Part shown: positions 10,188-22,100 of the stretch, piece by piece
Numbering within the stretch: the stretch's first letter is position 1
Layout: each line of letters begins with the position of its first letter
Source: Metellina segmentata
Lineage: Eukaryota > Arthropoda > Arachnida > Araneae > Tetragnathidae
Length of the DNA: 64,000 nucleotides
Direction of reading: 5' to 3'
Assembly: GCA_947359465.1 (NCBI GenBank)
Contig: OX375873.1
Span: forward strand, 95,777,478 to 95,841,477
Made by a program: the position numbers and the translations under genes
The notes under the pieces: model-generated
What the model was told of the DNA's origin: nothing
The model's database searches: none
Seen by the model: only the letters and a program-made list of their open reading frames with translations

Positions 10188-12017
10188 CAGGGTGGCGACA
10201 GAACCGGGAATTCAGGGAAATCGGGGATTTCTCAGGGAAGAATCATTTTCTGGAAAAATAAGGGAAAACTCAGGGAAGTTTCGTTTAACTCAGGGAAAAA
10301 GTTGGAATTTCGTTTTGCAAATGGCACCCATTTGGTACTTTTCCTTTAGCCATGCGGGCGCCACTTTGAACCAAAATCAAAATGTCTCCAATTTTGTTTT
10401 CATTCCGAAAATGAGAAGTGTATTTTTTACGTAAACATCCAGAAAAAAGAGTTGTATACATTGTATACTGTAACGGCCGGAAATCCTGTAACCTAAGTCT
10501 ACATCTGTGCCACGTTCCCTAATGTCAATAATAGGAACGTATTGCCTTGCGGCTTTGAAAAATACTAACGGACGGGAAAACCTGCAAAAGTTAAACATCC
10601 GGTTCCAATTGAATCAACATTAAAAAAAAAATTATAATTTTTTTCTAAGATTGGCGATTTTGATTTTGGTCCAAAATAGCGCCCGGCTAACGGAAAAATA
10701 GAAAATCAAACGTATAAGGTATCTATCTGGTGTAAAATTTTCCGCAGCTTTGAAATCCGTTGATATTTTCATTTTATTTTAAACAATCGCTGATTTAGAA
10801 AAAAGCACTGAATAACGCCAGTCATAACTTTAATTATTTCTTTTGCTTCACTTGAATCCGTTACTTTTCAAAATGAATGAATCTCGAATCAAACGAAGGT
10901 CATTCTTCTCGGCGGTGAAATTCGTATTGGAAAAAATATAAAAGTTACAATTTAAAAATTATTTATTTAAAGAAAATCATATTTTTAGGTATCGATCTAA
11001 TGTGAAATTTTCCGCAGATTTCAAATCCGTTGAAATTTTTATTCTATCTTTAACGATCGCAAAGATAGAAAAAAGCAACGAAGAACGCCAGTTCGAACCA
11101 GAACGAGCGAACTCGAATTCGTTACTCAGGAAATCAAAATGAATTAATCTGATCTTTTTAACCACGAAGGTAGAATTCTTCACGGCGCCGGCGGCCAAAT
11201 TCGTATTGGAAAAAATATAAAAGTCACAATTAAAAATTATTTATTTAAAGAAAATCATGTGTTTAGGTATCAATCTGTTGTAAAATTTTCCGCAGATTTG
11301 AAATCCGTTGAAATTTTTCTTCTGTCTTTAACGCGATCTAGGAGATAGAAAAAAGAACTACAAAACTCCAGTTAAAACTTTATTTGTTTTGTTCGTCAGC
11401 TAAAATCGTTGCTGAGAAAATCCAACGAAAACGGAAAAAATAAATTTAGAATGTCATGTCTTTATACCGTATGCCATCCTAAGAAAAATAATAAAATATA
11501 ATAATAATAAATTAATTAATTTTTAAATGTTTTAGATTAAATTTTAAAATTCGGGCGCACTTGAAAAATTGCAAAAAATTCGGACCACATGTTTGCTAAA
11601 TTTCCCTATTGTAAGTGCCATCGATTCGTCAGGACACTGCGTACAGGACAGACAGAAAAACACTTCCGTTTATAATAGTACAGATGTACCGAGCGCTGGC
11701 GCCATTGACGGATTCAGGGGCTGATGGCTGCTTTTGCAAACATATCAAAATAGTTAAAAACGTAACATTAAATATTCTATCTATAACTTTATATTATTTG
11801 GTCTATTATGGAATACAGTAAAAATATTTTTTTCTTATCTTATTTTTATTCATCTTTTAGTCTATAGTTTTTTAGTTCTTCAAGTGTCAAGTTTATCATA
11901 ATTACCGAAGAATTGTTCTGCGAACAAAAGGAGAAACTCAGGGAATTTCATGAAAAATACTCTGGAAATCAGGGAAATCTCAGGGAACTTTTTACTTCAA
12001 TTTTTGTAGCCACCCTG
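10188..12017. mobile_element. hAT-like element with CAGGGTGGC ends
   Basis: The left end CAGGGTGGCGACA (10188) and the right end TGTAGCCACCCTG (12017) are inverted copies. Both subterminal regions are rich in the motif CTCAGGGAA, repeated at about 10215-10310 and 11935-11990. The flanks are T-rich (GTTTTTAT and TTTTATTT), so the target duplication is only partly readable. The centre is occupied by a Helitron-like insertion at about 10690-11684. Confidence 0.7.
10690..11684 (-). mobile_element. Helitron-like element with three tandem internal units
   Basis: On the minus strand the 5' end is TCTGTACTATTATAAACGG at 11684, the same start type as the elements at 31885 and 52566. The interior contains three tandem units of about 275 bp. 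Each includes AAATTTTCCGCAG followed by an AAATCCGTTGA stretch (near 10730, 11005 and 11283). I did not find a clear CTAG hairpin end, so the left boundary is approximate. Confidence 0.6.
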
Positions 12018-12216
12018 TTTTATTTTCAAGTTTATTCAATTCAAATAGAAAATAAGAATATTTACGGAAAAATATAGAGATTTTGAAAAAAAAGTTATTT
12101 TATATTCGAAAATATGTTGTAAATTTAAACTGAACTAAGAAATATTTTTCCTACCACGTGGTTTCAGCTTCAGTCTACGTTTATAGCTGTGCCAACGACC
12201 TGCCCTTGGCGCACTT

Positions 12217-12643
12217 AGGCCCGGTGCACACATCCGGTTTTTCTACGTGCGGCGCCGCTGCCGCAACGCAAGTGCGGTCTGAGATACATTAAATCCAATG
12301 CAGCAGTGCGTACATGCCTCCAGCGCCGCTGGGAAGACGCATGTCCAACTTGCGTGCAATTTGTACCGCAGTTGGCGCCGTTCGGAAGTACCTTGTTTTC
12401 ATAAACAAATAGATTATAAATAATAATTAATAAATGGTTGTATCCAGTAACGTCTATTTTGTTTCAAAATATACTTTTTTTTACGCCAAGTAAGCGAAAT
12501 AAACACGTTTTCTTCGATAGAATATTTATCGCAAATGGCGCGAAATGAGTTGGTGTGTCATTTCACGGTTATGTGTGCATAGTTGGGCTTCGGTGCCGCA
12601 GTGGCGCCGCACGTTGAAAAACCGGATGTGTACCGGGGCTTAA
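12217..12643. mobile_element. GC-rich MITE with TTAA-like flanks
   Basis: The left arm contains GGTGCACACATCCGG and GGTTTTTC followed by ACGTGCGGCGCC. The right arm is the inverted counterpart ending GTGTACCGGGGC. The flanks are TTAG on the left and TTAA on the right, suggesting a TTAA target duplication with one mutation. There is no coding capacity. Confidence 0.7.
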
Positions 12644-13229
12644 GTCGCCAAGGAAAGAATTATTTCGAATGAACCAATGAAATCAAACGACAGTTTAACG
12701 GAATTTAAAAGATTTTTCTGGAATATTCGAAATGCAATTTTAAAAATTTTCCACTTGACCTGGTTGTATTAAAATCCGCAATAACCGTTGTACATATGGG
12801 TTACCTTAACCTGTAATTACTCGCTACTAGAAGTCCGTTGCCATTTCTATAAACCAAGACTGAAGCTGTACCATTTTTATTTTTGGTGTCTAATTATTTT
12901 TTTTAATATAAAATTCATGCTATTTAATAAAAATAGTATATATATGATTTATTCTTTTGTAACAGCATTTTGATTTCCTGTTAATTTCATTTTTGGTATC
13001 AAGGTTTTTGAAAAATTGCAACTCTTAAGAAAATTTTAGCATTGGTGAGGTGTTCAAAAATATTCATAAAAATAACATTTTCAACTTCATCCAACTTATT
13101 TATACTGTTTATAGTTGCCTAGATATTTTTTCTCTTTTACAAAATTTGAGTTTGCACGTAAAGTGCCCACTCCTACTTTTCAAAGACAAATTTCATTGTT
13201 TATAGTGGACTTTATAGGGTTTTTATCAG

Positions 13230-13280
13230 ACTGAAAATTTGCCTACCCCCTCAGAAAAAAATTTCTGGCTGCACCACTGT
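13230..13280. repeat. Lone hAT-like terminus
   Basis: Read on the minus strand from 13279 it begins CAGTGGTGCAGCCAGAAAT, a common hAT end. No matching end with a shared duplication was found; the end at 8904 does not fit. Confidence 0.5.
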
Positions 13281-13393
13281 TCTGTACACACATTAGTACA
13301 CAAATATAGTAATCTTATTCAGCTATTTCTGTACTTCAAAATAACGCTGCATATATTTTCCTCTTTTTTACATTTTGACTGTTTTCACCCCTG

Positions 13394-14224
13394 TATCATT
13401 TAAGTTAGGTAATTAGGTAAGAGGGGTCGGACATGCAGATGGCCCTGCTTCCCTTAAACTTCGCCGCTTCGTTTTACTGATAGCTTTTTCTCCGTGGGAA
13501 AATTTCCACAACTTGCTGCTAATACATCACAGGAACGTGAAGTATCCTTTTACAGATGAAACGGTACGTTTTTGAATCCGTTCTTGCAGAGGAACGCAGC
13601 GCGCGTTTCGAAATTGAATTCGTGTGAACCCTGTTTTTTTTTAGAGGAAATGAATTTTTTTTTAATTGCGCACGAAAAATCTTTCTTCTCCAAATACAAT
13701 TTAAAACTTAAAACCCCTGAAAAGGTGACAAAAAGTCAAAAAAGTGACGTGTTAGGAGCCCTGCTGTAACCATTGAATACTAAAAAATACTACTAAATAA
13801 CACTAAATAAGAAATAATACTAAGAAAAGGCTACTGAAATTGTCCTACTTTCCTAAAGGTCAAGTGTTTTCGGAAACAAACCAAATAAATTTAAGGGGGA
13901 AACAGAGCATCCAATTTACGTCGTACTAGACGTACTAGCTACACAACGGGCTATTGACGACGGTCTGGAATCAATCCCGAAGGAAACACCCGAGAACAGA
14001 ACCACGGTCAGTTAACGAGGCAACACCTGAGCTAGCACCACACTTCAAACTTACACACCACGCAAACGCGAGGACATTTCAGCCACGACGGATTTGACGT
14101 ACATCAGCTTCATCTACACGGCGGTGTTTTAGTTGGCAAGTTTCGGAGTATCTCCAAAATTTGAAATTGTTTCTTAAAGATTTTATTGCAATTTTGGTTT
14201 TTGTTGTATTGCTTCCACAGTAAA
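13394..14224. other. Intergenic with minus-strand SINE
   Basis: No gene is visible. About 13925-14115 is a minus-strand copy of the SINE tail and central part, containing GGGCTATTGACGACGGTC. The remainder is unassigned. Confidence 0.6.
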
Positions 14225-16428
14225 GTCCCGTCCACACCGGAGAAGCCGAGCAAAACATGGATGATTGATTAACCCCGGAGACAGGTTTGATTGACAGTTC
14301 GTTCAGTGTAGACGGTGAATTGAGCAGTTTAAGCACGAGCAAAATGATCCGCTTCTTGTCGGTACATCAAAGGAAAGCAAGTGCTCGTGCTCGCTCTATT
14401 TGGACGGCGTTTTATCGTTCCCTTGCTCGACGTTCAATCAATCACCGGGGTCATCGTTAAGAAACGGGTCGGGGATCTGAACATAGAAATACTTATTTTT
14501 CTTCAGATTTTAAAGTGATAATTGATTCAGACCGTTCTTAAACAGTATGATGGGTGTACATGGATTTTCTAATGTAAATAGTATAAATGATACAGGAAAT
14601 CTCACATGCTATCTTGAATAGAGGAAGAACATTTTAAGGAGGAAATGTCCCTCAAGCTCATCCAGTGATTAGGGTCGCGCAATACCTGATGAACTTAATT
14701 ATTTGAATCGGGAAGGTATCGTTTCGTTTTACAGTTCAAAGATTTCAACTGGTTTAATGGCCGCATGACTAAACTACCACACAGGTGCAAATATGTTACT
14801 CATTAATAAATAGATTGTAAAGGAGAATTCTATTAAAAAAGTGTACAAATGATTATTACATTTGAAGACCAAGTATAAACCGTTATAGTCATTGAAGTTA
14901 ATCAACTAATTCGGACTTCATCAGCACCGAAAACATAATAGGAACCTCAAATCATTTATCCTCACAAATATAGTGTAATTATCCCGTTGATTATCCAAAC
15001 CTGTCCCCCATTACTTTAAGTACGTTAGTCCGTAGTTTGTGAAGTGTTCTCATCTAGTTCAGTTTCACTGACAGTTGTCCCGCAATTGTACCGCTTTTTA
15101 ACAGCTCGAGTTTGTTGTTTTTAAATTTAACAGTTCTACTTGATTTCTTGCAAGTTAAAAGTTAAGCTCTACTGAATACATTTCATACTATTATTTAAGT
15201 AGTACATTTGTAAACATTGTGTTTTGCCATATATCGTAGACGTTTAAAACTTAATTGTGAAAATGTAACATGCCCATATTAATGTCAAAATTGATGTGTC
15301 CATCCATGTGTATTTAGACGAAGAGTGGTATTGGGGAACTTTGCAATTTAAACTTCTTCTAAATTTCTTGAACTTCTAAATTTAAGATAAAGAAGATGAG
15401 GCTAGTTAAAATGTATTTCACTTTTTTGCAATTGAAGAAAATTTTAAATTGTCGCACTGGCAATATGAATACGTTTTGTCGAAATAGGCCGAATCGAAAG
15501 AAACATTCAATATTATGTAACATATTATGAGTGAAATATTCAGTAAGAAATTTTTATCTTGTTAATTGAAATAATCTGCTTAATAATAATAATTTTGTGC
15601 CGACCAACCGGTATGGTGGTAAAGGTGTTAGCCTCTAGATAGGAAAGTTCCTGGTTCAAATCCGGATCCGGGCAAGGATGTTTGTAAGCGTATGGTGTAG
15701 AAGCGGCTGGTGCACCTTAAATCTGTCGTGACCGAGAGTCCTCACGTTGGGTTGTTATGGACGTTTGGAGAGTGGGGTGTTAGCTCAGTTGTTACTTCGT
15801 CATCTGACAGTTGTTCAAAAATTACGACGTGTTGTCCTCGAATCTTTCGCTTAAGGGATTGATATCGGACCGTCGTCAATAGCCCGTTGTGTTGCTCTAG
15901 TACAACGTTAATCAAAAACTACCAATTACCTTTAATAATAATTTTGCAAGTACGTATGTATAGAAACTTTGAAGAGGATCATCAAACTCGTGAAGGAATC
16001 TCCAGTTGCCAAGAAGCGTAAAGTTATTGCCAACCTTTCTCTTGCAGATATAGCACTTCTATAATTAGTGTCCTACTTCCTATTTCCGGTTCAGTCAAAG
16101 CAAGTAGATATTCAAAGTCACCCAATGTCGCCTTTTTTTGTGAACTTTTCTTCCTATTTCTCTTTAATAAATCGTCTATGATAATATACGCTGCACTCGC
16201 GATTATACGCCGACTTCGTAAAGAACGGGACCTTTAAACAATTTGCTTCAAACAATAAGTTTGCAGTTTAACTTCAACGCACAACCAACCAGATTGATCG
16301 CGAGCACATGGAACGATTTGTGCCCGAGCTGTCGAACCAGGAAAATCAGAGAGATTGATTAACCAAACCTGTCTCCGTGGTGAATCAATCATCCATGTTT
16401 TGCTAGGCTTCTCCGGTGTGGACGGGGC
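14225..16428. mobile_element. TTAA-type DNA transposon, non-autonomous
   Basis: The left end has CCGTCCACACCGGAGAAGCC followed by AAAACATGGATGATTGATT. The right end holds the inverted copy with a few differences, giving arms of about 65 bp. The right flank is TTAA at 16429-16432 and the left flank is TAAA, probably a mutated TTAA. A TTAA target is used by piggyBac and a few other superfamilies. No transposase is recognisable in the 2.2 kb. A SINE sits inside at 15598-15932. Confidence 0.75.
15598..15932 (+). mobile_element. Full-length tRNA-derived SINE with 14-bp target duplication
   Basis: The head GCCGACCAACCGG at 15599 leads into a tRNA-like region with a B-box-like CTGGTTCAAATCCGG. A unique body of about 250 bp follows, ending in GTTGTGTTGCTCTAGTACAA. 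The 14-bp sequence TAATAATAATTTTG occurs exactly before (15584-15597) and after (15933-15946) the element, as expected for LINE-driven insertion. It is the reference copy for the fragments at 7935, 13925, 16640, 25430, 27880, 49335 and 49690. Confidence 0.9.
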
Positions 16429-16639
16429 TTAAGAAATATGAAATGAAGAATTCAGAAGCACTCTGAATAAAATATAAGTTAGATAATATGCTGCGGAAAA
16501 TTGCAAGAAGAAGGCAAAATTCAAAGTTTGCTACATTTGCCAAATGTTCTTGAATAACAAAAAGATTAGCATGTTTCACATCTGATATTTTAATATGGCT
16601 AAAAAACTAGGCGAAGTTCAGACTTTTTTCGTAAACAAA

Positions 16640-16835
16640 GATCGCCGTGTAGAGGGTACTGGTGCACGTTAAATCCGTCGTGGCCCAATTGTCCTCACGA
16701 TGCTGTTGAAGTTTGAAGTCAGGTACGTCATCTGACCGTGGTTAAAAGTTAGGAAGTAGTATTCTCGGATCTCTCCTACGGCATTGATCCTGGACCGTCG
16801 TCAATAGCCCATTTTGTAGCTCTAGTACAATGTAT
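16640..16835 (+). repeat. SINE fragment (body and tail)
   Basis: This matches the body and tail of the SINE at 15598-15932, including GGACCGTCGTCAATAGCCC. The head is missing. Confidence 0.8.
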
Positions 16836-18758
16836 ACATTGAAACTTCCTTTCCCTTCTTTTTTTTCCTTCGTCAAGCGGTGGGCAAGTGAAGGAAGCAT
16901 GCCGATTTCTTACAAAGTAACACTAAAGACTATTAAAAAACAGCTTTTGCTGACAGCTTTTTTCTTACAAGAATAAAAATCAATGAGCACGTTTCGATTC
17001 TGTCACTCATCTAATGAAAAAAATATTTTTGTCCTTTGCTTTATGACAATGGTCGTTAACAAATTTCAATCACAAATTCAATGTAGCCTTGCCATTCGAT
17101 TCCGCTTGAAATATTATATAAGAATCAATCAAAAAAGTTATTTTTCCAATTTTAGCATTTATTCCCTTATGTAAAAACTTGTTTCAATTAAATCTATTTA
17201 TTAGCTGCACAACTTTATAAACTCTTAGAATACCCTCAAGGGGTCTTCCCCGGGGAGCTAGCTGGTCAAAAATCAACCACAACAATCGAGATGACAAAAA
17301 TATGACGTTAATTTAGTTTCACAAAGTTTATTTCAGAAGACCATTACATATTCATGAATTGTTTTTCCATTTGAAAGTTTGTTGAAGCATTAAACTTAAC
17401 GGTCTTGAAGACCCCAAAATATATATTACTTACTCATAAAACTAACCTTTGTTTAGAAGACCCTGTAAGACAGATGTCTTCTTTGAATAAATATTTGTTC
17501 TAGGTATTAACTACAATCACTACAGTAATAAATATACATATAATACAATGTGATTGTATATATAATTCAATCTTGTTCTTTCTTCTTTAATGTAAGAGAA
17601 ACAAAGTAAGGAAACCAGTTCATTTTCTGTTTTAGAAAATGTTATTCTTGGCGTGTTACTGAGAGCAAGAAAAATGTACAATTCAAATGATCAATAGATC
17701 ACCATGGTAATAAACTATGACGTTTGCAGAGAAATTAAATTAAATGCAAGACCAAAACAAATTCTCCATCTTTCAGAAAAATTCCATAACAACCTAGTCA
17801 ATATTAATAACTCTACCATCCATGTCATGGATGAAAACGTGCAAAAAAAAATAAATAAAAGATCAATGTATTATCTACAGAACCACATAACATTCTGAAC
17901 CACTGAACTACACCCTGTTTTGTACTTTTCCTAGCAGCTAATATGTGAAGCCAACATCACGCCATCGCCGAAGTAAGAAAAAAAAACCTGACAAGCAAAA
18001 ATACGCAGAAACAGTTTGGGGTTGGAAACGATTGTCCTCTTCAAACGGGATTACCCCTCTTGATGACCCGGCAAAGAAGGAGTTAAACCCGTGGTTCAAC
18101 CAACTCCTCTCGCTCAGGACATCAATAAAACACTTTTCTTGTTTTTTCTGTGTGAATTTTATGTGCGTGAACTTTAAATTGTTTTTTCAACTTTGCACTC
18201 GGATAACAGATTATTAAAGCACTTTCGAAATTTATTGTTTAAGTGGAAGTGTTTTCGAAAATCGTAAGCCATGTGTCCGGGATTTATGGGAGCATACCCT
18301 TGATCAGCCTGGTAAAGTGCATATGTTATAATGGCCTGGTAAAGTGCATATATCTTAAGGCGCAAAACATTAAGTAATAATTTCAATAAAAGTTAATGTT
18401 TTGTAATGCTCTTGAATTTTACAGTCAAGTACACTCAATAAAAGCTATTAGAAGCAAAAAACAAACTTTCTCGGATATGATGTTCTTCTGGAGTTCGAGG
18501 ATGATCTATGAGGGAATATATAAATAACAAAAAGGCTTTAAAATTACTATTTTACATGCATCCCTTAAGAAATTGGCTTTATTTTCATAAATGTGTAGAA
18601 AAACAACCAACGGCTACACTCTCGATACTTTAGAAATAATAATAGATACTGCTATGTGTTTTTGGACTTATATCACATGTTACTCATTTCGAGAAAAAAT
18701 ATTTTGCTTTTGTAGAAATAATCTACCTTTGTTCACTGAAAGTGCAAAAGGTAGTATG
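16836..18758. other. Intergenic, no gene seen
   Basis: AT-rich sequence with only short, unconvincing open frames. A small direct duplication of GGCCTGGTAAAGTGCATAT-like sequence lies at about 18305-18352. The 3' LTR of the BEL/Pao element begins at 18759. Confidence 0.6.
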
Positions 18759-19066
18759 TGTTCCGTTTTGGATATCGGAATCAGAAGTAATCCAGAGTGT
18801 AGTAAACTGTTCCATAAAAACGTCTTATATCACAAGTACTCAAACAGTTTACTTACAATTCTCATACGTACACTCTGCTTTAAATCACAAAATAACACTC
18901 AGCAGCATTTATGGCGTAAATAATATACAATTTTCTCTAGCAAAATTCTAAAATCAACTCAAAAGCCATTCTCTGCGTATATCACAAAAACTAGACTGTT
19001 GCCATTCGCAACTTAACAAATATATCAAAACAAAGATAATAATCAGGGTAGAGTATAAATCCAACA
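18759..19066 (-). repeat. 3' LTR of the BEL/Pao element
   Basis: 308 bp, TG at one end and CA at the other, preceded on the plus strand by the target duplication GTATG. It appears identical to the 5' LTR. Confidence 0.96.
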
Positions 19067-19077
19067 TTCTCCCACCT
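19067..19077 (-). other. Polypurine tract
   Basis: On the minus strand the sequence directly before the 3' LTR is AGGTGGGAGAA, a purine-rich stretch in the position where plus-strand DNA synthesis is primed in LTR retrotransposons. Confidence 0.75.
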
Positions 19078-19153
19078 AAGTTAACTTTCATCTTAAAATT
19101 TAACTTATAACTAATTATAGTCACAATTACAATAACAAAATTATATAAACAGT

Positions 19154-22100
19154 TCACAAGTCCAGCTTACGAGGCATCTTAATGATACGGCCACCTCTAG
19201 TTTTTCTTGCCTCCTCAGAAGATTCAATATTGCAGTCAACTGATTGACTGACTTCTGGTTGCTCACTTGATTTTGTACCTGGTAACTTTTCTCCTACTAG
19301 AACTGACTTTGCTGCTGACACTTCTAAAGGATAGAGGCGTTGTATCGGTCGAAGCAACTCACCCCTTGCAGTTTTTAGTCTTACAAGCCTTGTAACTCCA
19401 TCTTTCCCTGGGATTACCTCCACTATTTTCCCAAGGGGCCAACTGATACGTTTCGTGTTGTCGCTTCCAATCAAGACGACGTCACCAACAGCTACTTCGG
19501 CAGCCCTTTTACGTTCTGGTCTCTGAAGCAGAGCTCCCAAGTATTCCGATCGAAATCTATTTCTTAAGGCTTTTTGCAAATTGTGTCGATACTTAACACG
19601 TTTGTTAATACTCTGATGATCAATTCTATCACAGTCAGGAACACCACTCTCTTTGATGTCTTGTAGGAACATCGAAGGAGTCAAAGGAACCAGCTCTGCG
19701 TCATTATCCGCGACGTATGTCAACGGTCGAGAATTGATTATGGATTCGCAATCACATAACACCGTCGTCATCTGTTCATAGGTTAAAGTAGATCGGCCCA
19801 GTACTCTTCTCAATAATCTTTTAAGAATACCGATCAGTCTCTCCCACCATCCACCCCACCAAGAGGCAGTCGGTGGGTTGAATTTCCACTTAATAGGATG
19901 AAGAGCAGTGTCACTCACAATAAGGTTCCAATCCACCGCACTTAGCAAATTTGAAGCACCCACAAAATTGGAGCCATTATCACAATAGATAGTGCTGCCT
20001 CGTCCTCTACGGGCTATAAACCTGCGCAAAGCCATTAAAAAGGATTGCGTAGATAAAGAATCCACTAATTCAATGTGTACTGCTCTATATACAGCGCATG
20101 TGAATAGACAAACCCAAGTTTTCTTATTATCTCTGAGAAACAGTGGTCCCGCCAGGTCAACACCGCAGATCTCAAACACAGCAGCCTCTCGTACACGGTC
20201 TTCTGGAAGAGATGCAGTGAGAGCATCAAGCTTCTTTGCAGAAAGTCTCTTACAAACAATACATTTGGATAAGATGGATCTCACTGTCTTTCTACCATGC
20301 ACAATCCAGAATCGCTCTCTTAAAATGTTAAGCAGTATTTGAGTCCCAGCATGAGCATTTTTTACATGATAGTGCATCACTATACGATTTACAACTTCGT
20401 GTTTAGATGGTAAAATTGCAGGCATTCTAAAATCTTTACTATCTGGTCGATATAAAAGTTTTGTTTTCAATCGGATGATATCGTCTTTATCTTTGAAGGC
20501 TCCCACAGTTTTCAACTTATCATCTTGTTCATTAACGAAGCTTTCTTTCTGTATTATTCTGATAACTCCATACTCAGCTACAGAAATTTCTTCGGAATCA
20601 AGGCTACCATATTTTCTAGTATTTCTCGGAATACGACTATTATTAATGAATCGAAGTAGCCAGGCAATAATTCTTATAGTTTTGCTATAGCTCGAAAACT
20701 TATAGATGAAGGAATTGTCGATATTTTGAAGGTTCACCATAGATGATACTATTTCCTTCCTCTTTTCTTTCAACACTTCTTCTTTATTTACGGAGAATTC
20801 AGATCTAGGCCATTCAGCAGATGGGTAATAGAGCCAAGTAGGTCCTTGCCACCACTCTGTCTCCAACAATTGTCGAACGGAACAACCTCTGGAGGGTAGA
20901 TCTGCCGGATTCATCGATCCAGGTACATAATACCAATTTTCCGGTTTACTCACTAATCTAATTTCTCGTACTCTGTTATATACAAATGGTGTCCAGTTTT
21001 CGCTGCCTTTTATCCAATACAAGGCGTTACTGGAGTCAGTCCAAAAGAAGGTTGGAATATTTCCCAAGTTCAAATCTGCTATAACTCTTTGCCACAGTCG
21101 GGTACCAATAGTGCACGCTAACAACTCCAACCGAGGAATTGTAGTAGACTTCAGCGGAGCTACCTTGCACCGTGCTTGAACTAGTTCACATGAAGTTAAG
21201 TTTTTACTTTCATTCCTTAAAAATATACAGGTAGCATAAGCTATTTTGCTCGCGTCACAAAAAACGTGTAAACTTAAACTGCAGGTATCATCAGAGTCTT
21301 TTATTAAACATCTAGGGATAGCAATTTCCTTAAGTAGATTCAACTGTTTTCTCCACTTCTCGAATTTTTTAGATATTGCTGGTGGTAACTCCGAATCCCA
21401 AGTTGTTTTCATTTTCCACAGTTCTTGTAACATTAGTTTCGGGTACAAAGTCACTGGACAGGTAAACCCAATAGGGTCAAAAATTTTGTGAACTTCCGAC
21501 AGTATTTTTCGTTTAGTAACAGGTCCATTATCTTCGCAAACTTCCTTTAAATTTACAGAAAGAGTATCTGAGTTTAAAACCCATTGCAGGCCTAATACCG
21601 GGATAATTTTATTTTTAACACAAGAAACCTCTTCTGTTGAGAACTGGGAACAATTGTGCTCCCACCCTCTAAGGTCAAACTTCCTTTCTGACATAATACC
21701 TGTAGCTACTTGAATGAACTCATGCAATTCTGTCTCAGTTTTTACACTAGTTAAACAATTGTCCACGTAAAAACTGTTTTTAAATTTCTGAACGATATTC
21801 ACAGGATATTTTGAGTTTCCAAGTTGTGCTTCCTCCAAAATCGTTTCTAGATGATATTGAATCACAGAATTAAGTAAGAAAGGGCTACTAGAAATTCCAA
21901 AGACGACCCGACAGTGTCTAAAATATTTCAGTTCATTGTTTTCATTATACCAAAGAAATCTTAAATAGTCTTTATCGTTTTCTTGTAGGCAAATTTGTAA
22001 AAATGCTTTACGGATGTCCGCCGTAACTCCAAACTTGTTCATCCGAAAACGTGTTAATATAGTGGGGATTAACTCCACAAGGTTTATTCCTTTCTCCAGG

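Larger units (their letters stand above)
9339..13393. mobile_element. Composite element with CAGGGGTGAAAA ends and nested insertions
   Basis: CAGGGGTGAAAA at 9339 and its complement TTTTCACCCCTG ending at 13393 form short inverted ends. Both are flanked by TATCAT (333-338 and 394-399 of their respective blocks, i.e. 9333-9338 and 13394-13399). The six shared bases could be a 6-bp duplication or part of an 8-bp hAT duplication that has decayed. Just inside the left end, GAATTTCCGCTTTTTT is repeated several times (about 9360-9460). The interior holds a CAGGGTGGC element (10188-12017) and a GC-rich MITE (12217-12643). No transposase is recognisable. Confidence 0.6.

Noticed and set aside
8904..13279. 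A hAT element from the CAGTGGCGTA end at 8904 to the CACTG end at 13279
   Set aside because: The flanking octamers do not match, and the span would cross the better supported element 9339-13393 without nesting.
16983..18923. Small genes in several 60-110 codon frames
   Set aside because: Such frames are expected by chance in AT-rich sequence; no domain, conserved start context or splice pattern.
18591..18951. Open frames overlapping the left LTR on the plus strand
   Set aside because: They run across the LTR boundary and are antisense to the retrotransposon; no domain.
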